Shown here one piece after another: positions 46,766-57,800 of a stretch of DNA of 64,000 nt. The DNA comes from Anastrepha obliqua (lineage: Eukaryota; Arthropoda; Insecta; Diptera; Tephritidae), in assembly GCF_027943255.1 (NCBI RefSeq), contig NC_072893.1:1240001-1304000 (forward strand), written 5' to 3'. Each line of letters starts with the position of its first letter. Position 1 is the stretch's first letter. The position numbers and the translations under genes were made by a program. Under the pieces are notes generated by a model, which worked only from the letters and a program-made list of their open reading frames with translations, was not told where the DNA came from and searched no databases.

Positions 46766-47449
46766 GTTGTGGTTTTTGTGTGTTCAGTGTAGTGTAATCA
46801 CCGGTCGCCATCGTCTACCTTATCTAATGGTTGGCTCAAGAAACGTGCTGTTTCGACAGGTTGAGTCCAGAGGGAGAGGGGTATTAAATGACTGGGTTTG
46901 ATGGGGTATGTAAAAAGATGGTTAGTGTCGTGCGGGGTGCCTTCAAATGCCGGACATATATTTAGTATATCGGGATCGATTCTGAATAAGTAGGAGTTTA
47001 ACCTGCTACAGTATCCAGAACAGTTTTTGTCCCAAGGTTACGCGGGACTCTCGGGAAAGTTGAACCTCTTCGTCTGCGTGGGTGTTGGTTGGACTCGGGA
47101 GCTTAAGAAGGTGGTAAGAGTCTCCCGATGAATGCCGTTGATTGCCTATCTGTACACTGTCCGATCCAGTAGCTCTAGGTCTGTTTTGTCCTGGATCGCG
47201 TCCGCGTGATTAAGGAAATGCCTCCTGACATGCCTGGGAGGTGGCTCAGGCTCAAGCAGGTGTCTATATGGGTGAGACCTGCCGTAACACCCCTGCTGAG
47301 CAGTTTATTATGCTCCTTTACAGGTAGCATATGAGCCTCGTCATGACGGTGTTTGTCCACTGCGAATCACGGGTGCCAGGCGATCAGACAGGCGCAGCAT
47401 AGTTTATAACCGGTCGGCCTATTGCCCTAGTAAACTAGCCCTGTCTAGT
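46766..47449 (-). mobile_element. 5'-truncated Jockey-like LINE 3' end inserted in RNase H
   Basis: The minus strand reads RAIGRPVINYAAPVWSPGTR, then DEEVQLSRESRVTLGQKLFW, SRLNSYLSRIDP-like and PARH..HLF-like remnants, and LPLDSTCRNSTFLEPTIR, up to a 3' UTR ending ACACAAAAACCACAAC. The sequence matches the C-terminal LINE at 27780-28303. It is flanked by a perfect 15-bp target duplication GTTCATTAGTCTTAT (46751-46765 and 47450-47464). Removing it restores a continuous RNase H reading frame in the host LINE. Confidence 0.87.
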
Positions 47450-47773
47450 GTTCATTAGTCTTATAGTTTTTACTGCTTGGTCTATAGCGTAGTTCTCAGC
47501 TTGGAAGACGCTACACTGGCCTGGGAGTCTAAAGAAGTAATTTAAGGATAATCATTACGAGTGCACTCCCGATCCAGTGCCTTTGTTCATCTTTGAGCCG
47601 TCAGTATAAATATGGTAGCCACTATCGTCTGATATGACTCTGGTCTGCCAGTCTGCGCGTACTCCCTTTATTAGTGTTTTGCTCCTATTTGCGGTGTGCG
47701 TTCTTATGTTTTTTCCATAAATGGAGGCATCTACAGTTTTAAGCCAAGTTTGAACGGCAGATAGGCATCGCAT

Positions 47774-49128
47774 CGTCTATCGCACTCACTGCAATGTGGT
47801 TTGAAAAAAGCCATAACTTATCTTTTTACATTGAATGTTTAACATTAGAAAAGTACGCCTTCTTATCTATTCTAAGTCTTATCCGACTTGCTTAGAATTC
47901 CATATTTAGCAGTTTCTGGGGGAATGGGTATCGGTAACGTAGGCAGATGGTAGTGAATTATTTAGAATGGTTCACACCTTCTTAAATGGAGAAAGAGCAA
48001 CTTAAGTTTTTGTTTGTAATTAATTCGCCCATATTTAAGTCACAAATAACCAACTAATTGTTTTGAGATGTTAAAGCATTTTGATTTGGGAATAAGTGAA
48101 TAATTTTACAATTAGTAGTTTTATGTTTTCATGTACCCATCTTTAAAAAATATTGGCGGAAAAATACAAAGGATCTATTTAAAGCAATTTTTCTCCTTGT
48201 GTAGATAAATTCAACGGACCAGCAACTTCAATAAACGTTCTTAAAGAATGGAAAGAATAAGATTAATGGGAAGTTAAGATTTTAGGCGCGCCAAGGATTG
48301 TACTGATGAAATAGTTTATTAGTTTCCCTTTCATGGAGATTCGTATTATATGTCTTTAAGCAATCTACGCACCGAGTAATCCAAACTTTACCGCCTTCAT
48401 TGCAGAAATAATTCTCCCATTTCTGCTCCGAATACTTCAGTTGAATGCCATCCCAGAACATCAATGCGACCAACAGGTGAAACAGTTTTTCACGAATACA
48501 CAGCCACCCATGTATATATTTTATGTTCATACAGATGTCTAGTAATGTACGTACAAACTTATGTAAACATCCTATAAAACAGTGGGGTTCTACATTAAAT
48601 GAACAAGCAAACGGATGAAAACAGTAAGGAACTGAACCCTGCAGAGCTAACAAAAACTCGTCTGACTGGTGGAGAAATGTATAACGCTGAACTCTCTTGC
48701 TCTGTTCTCTGCCCTTGGTTTGTTCTATTCTTGAAACTGGTATAAAACTCTTACTTTCTACTGTTATCTATTACAGCACAGTTAAGAGGCACGTCCTCAA
48801 ATTCCTGTTAGATTTACGAGTGTCTTGAAAAAATGTTTGACTACAAACTAATTTTTACGATGCATCATCATCATCCTCGTTTCCTTTGCCATTGGAGCAT
48901 AGGGCTTTACAAAATATATAGGACAATATCCTTTGGTTGAAATATTTCTTCATGCTGTTTGAAACCTTTTGGGCAGAAAAAATCGCATGCAAAACATTGA
49001 AGTGAAAAATGTATTTTATCTTGAGCATATTATACGGCGTACATGAGCACAATAATTGTGTTATACGCATTCAGGTTATTTTGTTTAGTTGAAAGAGCAC
49101 GCACGCGAAATAAGTGCAAGAGAGTAAG
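47774..49128. other. Unassigned
   Basis: The 123-codon minus frame at 48282-48653 (cysteine- and histidine-containing) shows no domain I know, no codon bias and no splice context. I do not call it a gene. Confidence 0.45.
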
Positions 49129-49174
49129 AGAGAAAGGCAGTAAGGGAGAGAGAAGAGAGAGAGAGAGAGAGTGA
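49129..49174 (+). repeat. GAGA tract
   Basis: AAGAGAGTAAGAGAGAAAGG and a run of GA repeats up to GAGTGAGCTG. Clusters of GAGAG are binding sites of the fly GAGA factor (Trl). The tract lies about 1 kb upstream of the core promoter candidate at 50166. It could also be a plain microsatellite. Confidence 0.55.
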
Positions 49175-50159
49175 GCTGATTCGACTGTTATCAAACAAAA
49201 TATTTATTTTTATGCCAAAACGAAAGGACAACAGAGCTCAGAAGACTTCTGATTTGATAAAGGGCTATTAACTTTTCATGAACTTAGCATCGAGTAGTGG
49301 TTTGGGGCATACCTAGAAATGTAGTTTATTGGAATTAAAAAAAATGGAAGTATGCACATTTGAACCTATTGCTAAACAATTTGTGTTACTCGCTTTTAAG
49401 CCAGTAAATTAATCGACCAAAAATTCACTCTTGTCCACTCACTGACAGTTAATCGCCTAAAAGGGAGTGAAAAGTGCATTGCCGAGGAGTGGGGCCAAAC
49501 TGGCGCGCCAGTACATGCGTAGAAGTAAACACAAACAAATCGTTAAATTCCTATCCAGCGAGTGAGTCGAGTGTTGGCCAAACGCGTTGAAATTTGTATC
49601 TGTCGGATGCGCGACGAAGCAGAATCGTTCAATTCTTTGTACATAAACATATGTTAGTCAATAATCAAGACCATATAATGCAGAGCAGAGAGCGTGAGAG
49701 TCAGATAAAAGTACGCGTTGAGTGCGCCCTTAACAAAAACAAATAAATTTAGACGAGAGTAAAAGAAAAAGTAGCGAAAAGTAATGTAATCGGAAACGAC
49801 GGAAGCGAAAGGCGGAAGTTCATGGATGACAACAACGGCAGTGCGGGCGGATCAGCTGAGCGCTCTTATCGCCCAACATACGACAGATACAGGCAACAAA
49901 GTATCTTGTAGCTGGCGGTGAGCAGAGAGCACTGGAGCGGCGTGAGCACTCATATGCAGCCAATTGGAATGGCAACAGCACGACGGCGTTGTCGCCGGAA
50001 CGGCCGCTATCACGATGCTGCTGAGCTGCTTCTCTTGACTGGCCTCAAACAGATGTTGTACAAGCATATTCGCTCCGTATTGCTGGCGCTGTCACTGCCA
50101 CTGCCGCTGCTGCTGTTGCTGTTGCCATATTCAAGCAACTGAACAACTGAGTTCAGCGC

Positions 50160-50200
50160 CGATTCAGTTTTGTGTTATTCGTCGGTACGTTTGGACGCGT
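50160..50200 (+). promoter_or_regulatory. Candidate Inr + DPE core promoter, start at 50166
   Basis: GATTCAGTTTT gives the fly Inr core TCAGTT with A+1 at 50166. GGACGC occupies +28 to +33 (50193-50198), the exact position and consensus of the DPE, and G is at +24 as preferred. No TATA box is needed with this pair. Downstream sequence (50166-50861) is A-rich and leader-like, ending at AAAA|GTGAGT (donor candidate at 50862). Confidence 0.5.
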
Positions 50201-50861
50201 CTTGTAAACGGTGGTCGTGCCGCTGCTTGTCGCGCGTTTTTTCTCAAATACAAACACAATTTGTTCAATAATTCAGAAAACAGAAAGAAATCTCAGATCT
50301 GCTGAGCTGCATGGCAGAATTGGATGTGAACAGGTGCGGCAGTTGCAGTCAAGTTATGGCACTTAAACACAACGTGCAACAAATGCGATTAGTGCCGACA
50401 CGAAAACAGTGATATGTGCAACTAACGAAGAATACTACACATCGCTGTGGCATGCTAATTGTGTGGCAGGCACAACTGCTTCTTTGCTTGCCCGCAGATG
50501 ACAGTGATTCTGGTGCAGTCAATCCTTGCAAAATATTCCAATTTGTGTTTTTCTGGCCAATTATGAAAAGTTAAAGAAATTTGTGGAAATATTTGTTTGT
50601 CGAATTGTGTGGCAAGAGAGTGTGAAACCGCCATAAAACGCTACAGCAGCGGCTACGTCACACGCCGAAATTCGTGTGGCAGCTGCGTGTGTATCTGGCA
50701 GTTCGGTCAAAGAACACGAAAAATTTATCCGAAAGCAAAACATGACAAATTCATCAAAGGAGAAGTGAATGAAAAATATTGGCCAGAAAATGAATGCTCG
50801 TGAATTGAGAATTGTTTGAAAGCAAGAGATTTCAATATTTATCTAGTGTAACTACAAAAAA
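50166..50861 (+). other. Possible non-coding first exon
   Basis: Bounded by the Inr+DPE candidate and a consensus-like GTGAGT donor (50862-50867). There is no long open frame from an ATG. It could be a leader of an alternative transcript of the gene at 34530-37073, or of a gene beyond the window. There is no direct evidence of transcription. Confidence 0.3.
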
Positions 50862-53800
50862 GTGAGTTATTAACGAATTCAAGCGAAGAAGTAGCGAAAA
50901 GCAACTTAACTCGAGGGAAGGTGGCGTGCAAAGCAGTGACGTCTTTACTCAGAGGATCCTGGCAGCAGGCAGCGAAATAAAGAAATGTAGGTCGATATTG
51001 ATATTCACATATCTTTTGAAGCAAAAACAAAAAACAAGAAAATAAAATGAAACAAAAACACACGCATACAAACGAAAACAAATATAACAAAACACCACCA
51101 AACATAAATACACCCATTAACAAACTTCAACTAAACTGACAATTTTAATTATATCCTTGTATTATCCTCGAATTTCGTTTGCTGAATGTTGAACAAACGC
51201 CGCCAGCGCTTCTCTGTGCAACACACCAAAGCCATTCAAATGTGGCACGACACGCTACTGCGCTGCAATTATTTTCGGAAGCGCGCAGCAATAGGATACA
51301 CCCACTAACGCGACGGCGGGCACGGTGCACACCGCTTGGGGTGGGGAGGGGTGGTCGAATTAAAAGTTTGAAATGCGCTCATTTGCCGTGGCAACGGAAT
51401 TGCTCCAACGTCCCCTCGCACCTGCTGTCTGCGCGAACAATGCGTGATTATCGCAATAGAATTCGGAGTACGCAGGCGAGTGTGCAAAATTGGCAAAAAC
51501 AGATCATCGTGATTCGAAACAAAAAGTTCAGAAAAGTTGCTGGTATTAATGAAAATTAAATCTACAAAATTGTTGTTCAAAACTGCTGCAGGGCAGCGCA
51601 TTACATTCGATAAGCGATTTTCCGTTCACACAAATGTTCGCAATGAAAGGATCGCTTGTGCGAAAATTGGAATTTGAATTTCTACAAACTTGCAATCAGT
51701 AATGAATTCCATGACTTGTTGGTTGTACTTTTTTTTTTGTTTTGTTTTTGAGAGAAAGAAATATTTACCCAATTAGCGTTGACGAGGGCTTGTATTTGGT
51801 TTCCAGACACATTCAAATTCTCTCCAATTCTGGAAGAAAACTATTTTTCACTATTCTAAAGATGATGAGTTGAGGGTTAAGTTAAAAAGCTTCAAAAGTT
51901 TTAGAACCAGTAACTACACTGTTCGAAAACTATTTCTGTAAGTTGACTACAAAGTTCACATTTGAGGTAAAAGAAGTTGATGCAAAGAAGAGTGGGTATT
52001 CTACTTCTAAGAAATACATTTTTTCACTCCCTCTTTATTGCAACTTTTGTAATGCCTTCGCATTCAGAAGACTTCTGCCTAGGACTCTTCGTAACTCACT
52101 ACACTTAAATAGCTTTCCAAATCAGTCTATGCTTCGTTTTCCACAAAGGTCCGAAGAAATTGTGCTGGGTTGTTTGAAATGTCGCAGAGGTAACGTAATA
52201 AATTTTGTGCCCAAACCCAGTGTTCAGGCTATAAATTAACTCCGTTTTGTGCGAAACTGGTTTTACTTTGCGCGCTGGAGATTTGTATAGATTTTATAGT
52301 ATTTATTGAGCTTTTAATTCTGGACATAAATTCTTAAAAGGCATATCAAAAATTAAATAAGCTGTGACATGTGGAAAAGTGCTTTTTGAAGTATAGATAC
52401 TTCCATCATTGGCTTCTTATCCTCACAGAATCGATTATTTAGTCTTTTGTGGTCAATTTGTCGATGTAAAACTAGTACCTTTTCTTGAAGCTTAAATGCT
52501 TTCAGGCTGTTAATACCTGGAATAGTCATAGGGCTTTAGTGGATGAGAACATAATTTTACAATATTCCTACGCGATATGTGATTTGATGTTTAAGTAGTA
52601 TGAAAGTAATTTTTTCTATAAATTGGGAGTGGGATTCTTAGTTTATGAGAAGCTTTTTCTGTAATAACTCGGAGGTTTGACTCCTTCTGTGTGGAATGAA
52701 AGCTGCCGGAAGTTTTATCTTTTTTCCAGTATTTTTAGAATGAATGCGGCGCTTCGAAAGGCACAGGCATTCCATAAAGAAATTCACGCAAACTGGATGA
52801 TGTGCATTGTTCTTATCAGAGGCAGCATAATTACACTTATATTTCAAAATTTTCGTGGGTATCGAATTAACTGCTTCTCGTCACCGCAGTGTTTGCGACG
52901 AACGCTCTAATGAGTAAAATTCTCTGTGTTCTTTCATGACCAATGTGGCATCGAAAATTTTATGAATCTGTTTAAATATTTATGACGAACATAGCCATGT
53001 TATTCAGGTCATCAGCTGGGTTTACTTCCAACTCGGATTAGTCAGATAGGGATTCGTCCATCTCAGCAGTTCCAAATTCATCAGTTGAGAATCTGCGGAA
53101 CGTTTTCATCTACTCGAAGAATAATTTACAAAATATTAAAAAAAAACTTTGGTTAAACTTGTAACAAACACAGGTTACCTTCGTTTTATATGATTTTTCT
53201 ATTCAATTATAGCTCACCGTTTTGCGACAAGTTCATTTCTCCATTTACAAATATTTTGCGAAGCACTTTATGAAATTTAGGATGAAAAAGCGTGACCAAT
53301 GCGTATTTTCAAAATACTTACCAAAATAATTAGTTTATTAACAATTATCAGTAGAAATTATGTATATTTTTTTTATTGACGAGAAGAAAAATCACTCTTT
53401 AAGTTTCAAGGCAAAAAAAGAAAGGGAAAAGACTCCAAGAGTTTTTTAATTTTTCGTCTAAAATTATTTCTCTCGGCTTTGCGCCCCAAAGTTTTCGTTG
53501 GTTTTTTCTTCAAAACTCGTTGGAGTCTGACTTGCAATTTTTACTTATATATTTCTGTAGATTCAAAAAGTTTTAACTCGGTAGCTCTTTTGAAAAATTC
53601 AGGCGAAGTTTTGCTTCAAATACCAGGCCTCGCCATTGCTTTATTTTTACTGTGTCAATTAGAACAGAAGAAAGAATTTTTAAGCTGAGTATTGGAATAA
53701 CTGGCATTGGAATAAAATATAGGCAAATATTGGATTTCTAATATAAAATTGAATGTATTAGAAATTGATAAAAGAAAATATGAAAATAATTTCAGGGCTT

Positions 53801-54219
53801 AACTCATTTAAGTGTACTCGTATTTGGTTATGCAGTTTTGATTTGGGATATGCGCTTGTACTGGGATAACAAATATTCGGTAATATAAATGTTTTGCAAT
53901 AGTGGAATCAATTGCGAACTATTAAATCAAAGTCTTAGCTTTTTTCATGACTGAATTATTTTTACTTCAAAAATAAAAATAAATAATCGGCACGCAGACA
54001 TTTTTAGATGTGCGGCTTGCTGTGGTTCTATTTTTTGTAATTTTTGCTTACTATATGAAAAACAATTTCACGAAATATTTGTCGAAAAAGTAATTGATGA
54101 AAAGCTGCGAGCGAAGATGATGGAATCGAGAATTCTGTACTCTTAAGTTTCCACGCATCAGGAATTGAAATTGACAAAGAAAAAGTGATCGGCAGAATAC
54201 TAACTAAAATAACCAATTA
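50862..54219. other. Unassigned AT-rich DNA
   Basis: No domain, element or splice-consistent exon was recognised. Confidence 0.45.
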
Positions 54220-54830
54220 AAGGGTCTTTAAAAAGGGGCACCTAGATGACAGTAGGGAATAATTCTTAGGCGGTGCCTTTTTTATGACATCTTTGACACT
54301 TTTCAAGTAGAAAGATGGACAAATTGGCAAGAAGTACAACGCGTTAAAATATTGAAAGTTGTTATAAAAATTATCGATCTTTAAAAACAACTTATCGCAA
54401 AACTCGTGATTTTTTTGGGGGAAATAATCATTCGAATAAATTGACAATTCAAAGGTTGCTCAACAAATTTGATGAAATTGGTTCTGTGGAGGATAGAAAA
54501 GGGACTGATAGAATATTGCTGGTGTAGCGCATAGTGTTGCTGAACAACTTTCAACCTCGAAATCTCAAAATTCTCATCAACTAGGCATTCATGAATCGAC
54601 TGTTTGGCGGATTTTACCTGTAGACGTACTCATATATACTTATACGAGTATGTATTTAATCTTCTTATTACTGTATGGCCTCACGGTGGACATTTAAACT
54701 ATGTAATTTTTCACATATATTTAATTCCTAAGAATAGCGTTTTGAATAAAATTGTGAAAACTGAGAGAATATATTTTTTTATATGTTTTATTTTAAAACA
54801 ATATTTAGGTGCATCTTTTGAAAGCCAAGT
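54220..54830 (+). mobile_element. IS630-Tc1-mariner element, internally deleted
   Basis: The left end AAGGGTCTTTAAAAAGGGGC, ACCT (54220-54243) is matched in inverted form by AGGTGCATCTTTTGAAAG at 54807-54824. TA precedes the left end (54218-54219). The plus strand reads RSLKTTYRKTRDFFGGN, NKLTIQRLLNKFDEIGSVED, RKGTDR and, after frameshifts, the helix-turn-helix domain of this transposase group. Near 54675 it jumps to WPHGGHLNYVIFHI, the usual C-terminus (GGHL...IFH). The whole catalytic core is missing. Confidence 0.75.
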
Positions 54831-57800
54831 GTGCTCAGAACAAAATTTCAGAATCGGCTTGGAAAATAATTTTCAAATAATTTTAGACTTCAAAACACTT
54901 TTACGAGTACTACAACGCGATCCGATCGCTCATCCCTGATAAGAGCCTGATTTGCCACCAAACTTTACAACTCCATGCATCCATAGATCAAAATCTTATA
55001 GATTCTCCCAATTACTTTGAAATTAAATATGTATGTATATGCACTACAAGAATCAAATATTTGAATGGCTCTTGAATGAAATGCGGTTATTAATGTTTTA
55101 AGAATTTTTTCAAACAGGAGTAATCTATTCCAAAACACGATTTATCTCTAACCCAATTGAAATAGTCGGTCTTTTGACCCAAAAACCTTCGGGTATAAAT
55201 AACTTACATGAAATTGACGGATGACGGAATGGCGGCTTTGAATTAATTGGGGCGGAAGAAAACAATGCCGAAGGCAAAAGTGTAGACTCGGGTACAAGAA
55301 ATCTGCATTGCGAAGTTATATCAGCATTTAAGGTGTGCAAAAAATAAGCGAACAATATCTTAGAAAAATATATAAACTAGCATTAAATTTATGTATGTAT
55401 GCGTTTGTGTGCTGGAACCTAGTCAGCCGATTGAGTTGGTTTGTCTTCAAGCCAGTTAGAAGAAAATTGCCGATTTTTCCGATGTGGTCGCGATATCTCT
55501 AAAAATCGTATTTAAGACCCGATTTGGCTCAAATTCAAAATATAGAAGATGAAGAGAAGTCTGCTATCTCAAATTTGATTAAGCCGCAGTGAAGAAGCGC
55601 CGGATTTTCTAGTACTTTGGTAATAAAATAGGGTAAAGTTTTAAATTTAAAATTGCGGAATTATCTATTAGCCCAATATTTGTTTTAAACTGGCAATACT
55701 GTCGTTGACATTTGTGCCGAGTTTCATGTCAATATTGGCACTCGTTCAAAATAAAGTGTGAATTAAGCTTTATCAAAAATATTTGATTTGGTTGTTGCAT
55801 TAAATTTTGTTGTGGAATGAAATTAAGGTGCAGCATGTTGCAAGAAAAGTTCGGTGAACCAGTTTTGTAACAAAATTAAAAAAAACAAGGTGTTAAAGGC
55901 GAAGCTCACTCAATATCCTCTGGGTGGGGCGGGCGTAGAGATTTTTGAAAATAATGAATTTGTTATCCGATTTTGCTTATACATATTTAGGAAAAACATT
56001 TTCATGTTGCGTATATGTAAATTCATACATGCATTCATTGCTTTATTCTGATTCGAAATTTAATGTTTTTAATGGTTCCTTGAACATTTTTTTTAAATTT
56101 GTTTTCTTTTTCAAATTTCAATTGCCTGTTTTCTCGCAAGTGGTTTTTAATAGCAGAAAAGAATTTCGAGGAAACATACCGATTGTTATTTATGTATGTA
56201 TATACCCATGTGTACTTATACCATATTTTTGTATACTGGCTATTTTTTGCGCGCCTTTCAAGTTGCGAAACTCCTCGAAAAATGCAGGAATTGCTTTCAT
56301 AACCAACACTAAATACGCACAAATAGGCTGCTTAATTGCGTTTGATACAACTTCATACGTACATACTTACATATAGCAGACAAAACAAAATAAATTTAAA
56401 TTTAGCTATCACGCGTCAAAACCCAAAAGAGTATTGCCATATTTCAGATCGATTTACTCTCAAATGTGATGGAGGCCAATCGCGCCTTTCGTTGACAATC
56501 CGGTTTATAAATTCCAATAGATTTTTAGCTGACGAATCAAAATTATAAAAAGAAATACTGTAAATAATAGTTTTGAATAAAAAATCGAATATTTTCCGCG
56601 TGTCAATATTTTGTTCTCAAGGCAGACTTCTTGAAAGAGCTGTTTTTCTTCAATGGATGCGAAAAACTAGATTAATTACACATTATTTGCTTCTCCTTGC
56701 TTCAGCTTGAATAACAATTTTATCACCCTTCAAAATTCTCGTCAACGTTGGTGAAATCAGTAATATTCCTTTTTCCTTTTCCATTCCACTTTTCATGTTG
56801 GTCACGGTGAGTTTTTCAAAGAAGAAAGCAGTTACATATTTTCCTCACTGTGACAAAGAAACCAGAACGTGTCGAAGCAGCTCTCGAAATTACTTTACCT
56901 GGCAACGCACACTTCGAAATTTAATTAACCTTCTAAGGGGAGCGCAATTTCTGAGCATTTCTTTGGTTTTCGAAGGTACTTGAATTGATCGCAGCTGTTA
57001 CCTGTGCAACAGCCTGAAGCCTGCAACGAAATACAGCTATACCAAGTGAGAAAGTGAGTGCCCTTCACCAAATGGCGAAAACAAAAACAAAAACAAAAAC
57101 GAAGTGGAAGATCTACCTGATGCTACGGCAGAGACTGTTGAAGGTACGCAGATACGCAACTACTCATTTCTGAGTAGGCAAAAAAATCAAATGCACTCAC
57201 ATACACATACGTAGGATGCACATACACACAAACAGCTATATATGCAGAAGAAATTCGAAAAATATAATACAATAAAAATGTGAAATGAAACACTTGTGTT
57301 GATTTTCTCTGTGGCACATCAACTTTTTTGCGTAAATATATTAATAGAAATTCGCAAAGAAAACATATGGAGCGGGAATTGTAGAGCAGAAAACAGCGAA
57401 ACAACGAAACATGACAAGGTAAAAATCCAAACCATTAATAATAAACGAAACAAACAACAACTTAAGCTCAAATTAGTAACAGTGACGGAAGAACGTCACA
57501 GGCGGACAGACAGACACCAACACAGCCACATACAGAAGAACAATGAACACGGAGCAAATGTTAAATAGAAATAGCGAGCGAGAATCCCAACTGACGACCC
57601 GACGGCAGTTGAGTCGGTCGGTTTGTTATTTAGTTTGCCTGGCGATTCGTGTGAATGTGCGCTACAGACGAGAGGAAGATACCTGAAAATCTTGGTGAGT
57701 TGCTTGCACCTAAATATGATAGTAGCCAGTCAAGTATCAGAGGGAATGGACGCAGGGGTAAGAGAGAATATGTGAAGTTGCAAGACGATGTGATTTGAGA

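Larger units (their letters stand above)
45790..47773 (-). mobile_element. R1/LOA-type LINE with RNase H, interrupted by two insertions
   Basis: The minus strand reads YGKNIRTHTANRSKTL, GYHIYTDGSKMNKGTGSGV (RNase H start with its catalytic D) and VFQAENYAIDQAVKTIRLMN (catalytic E). A foreign insert (46766-47449) comes next. The same domain then continues LLLANLTIFVDSQTAIKAQA (third catalytic D) and HTLLGPRSLWSGG. The C-terminal module ITAHCDIGALASRMGVPHND, ENEEEIESVQHLLCE ends CHWRD at 46150. The SINE at 45834-46151 separates that end from its 3' UTR (TGGTTACCTTCTTAAAAAGA, 45833 downwards). The copy at 15380-16074 is the same family. Stop codons show it is inactive. Confidence 0.85.

Noticed and set aside
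48282..48653. 123-codon minus frame
   Set aside because: No recognised domain, no codon preference and no flanking splice signals. Not enough to call a gene.
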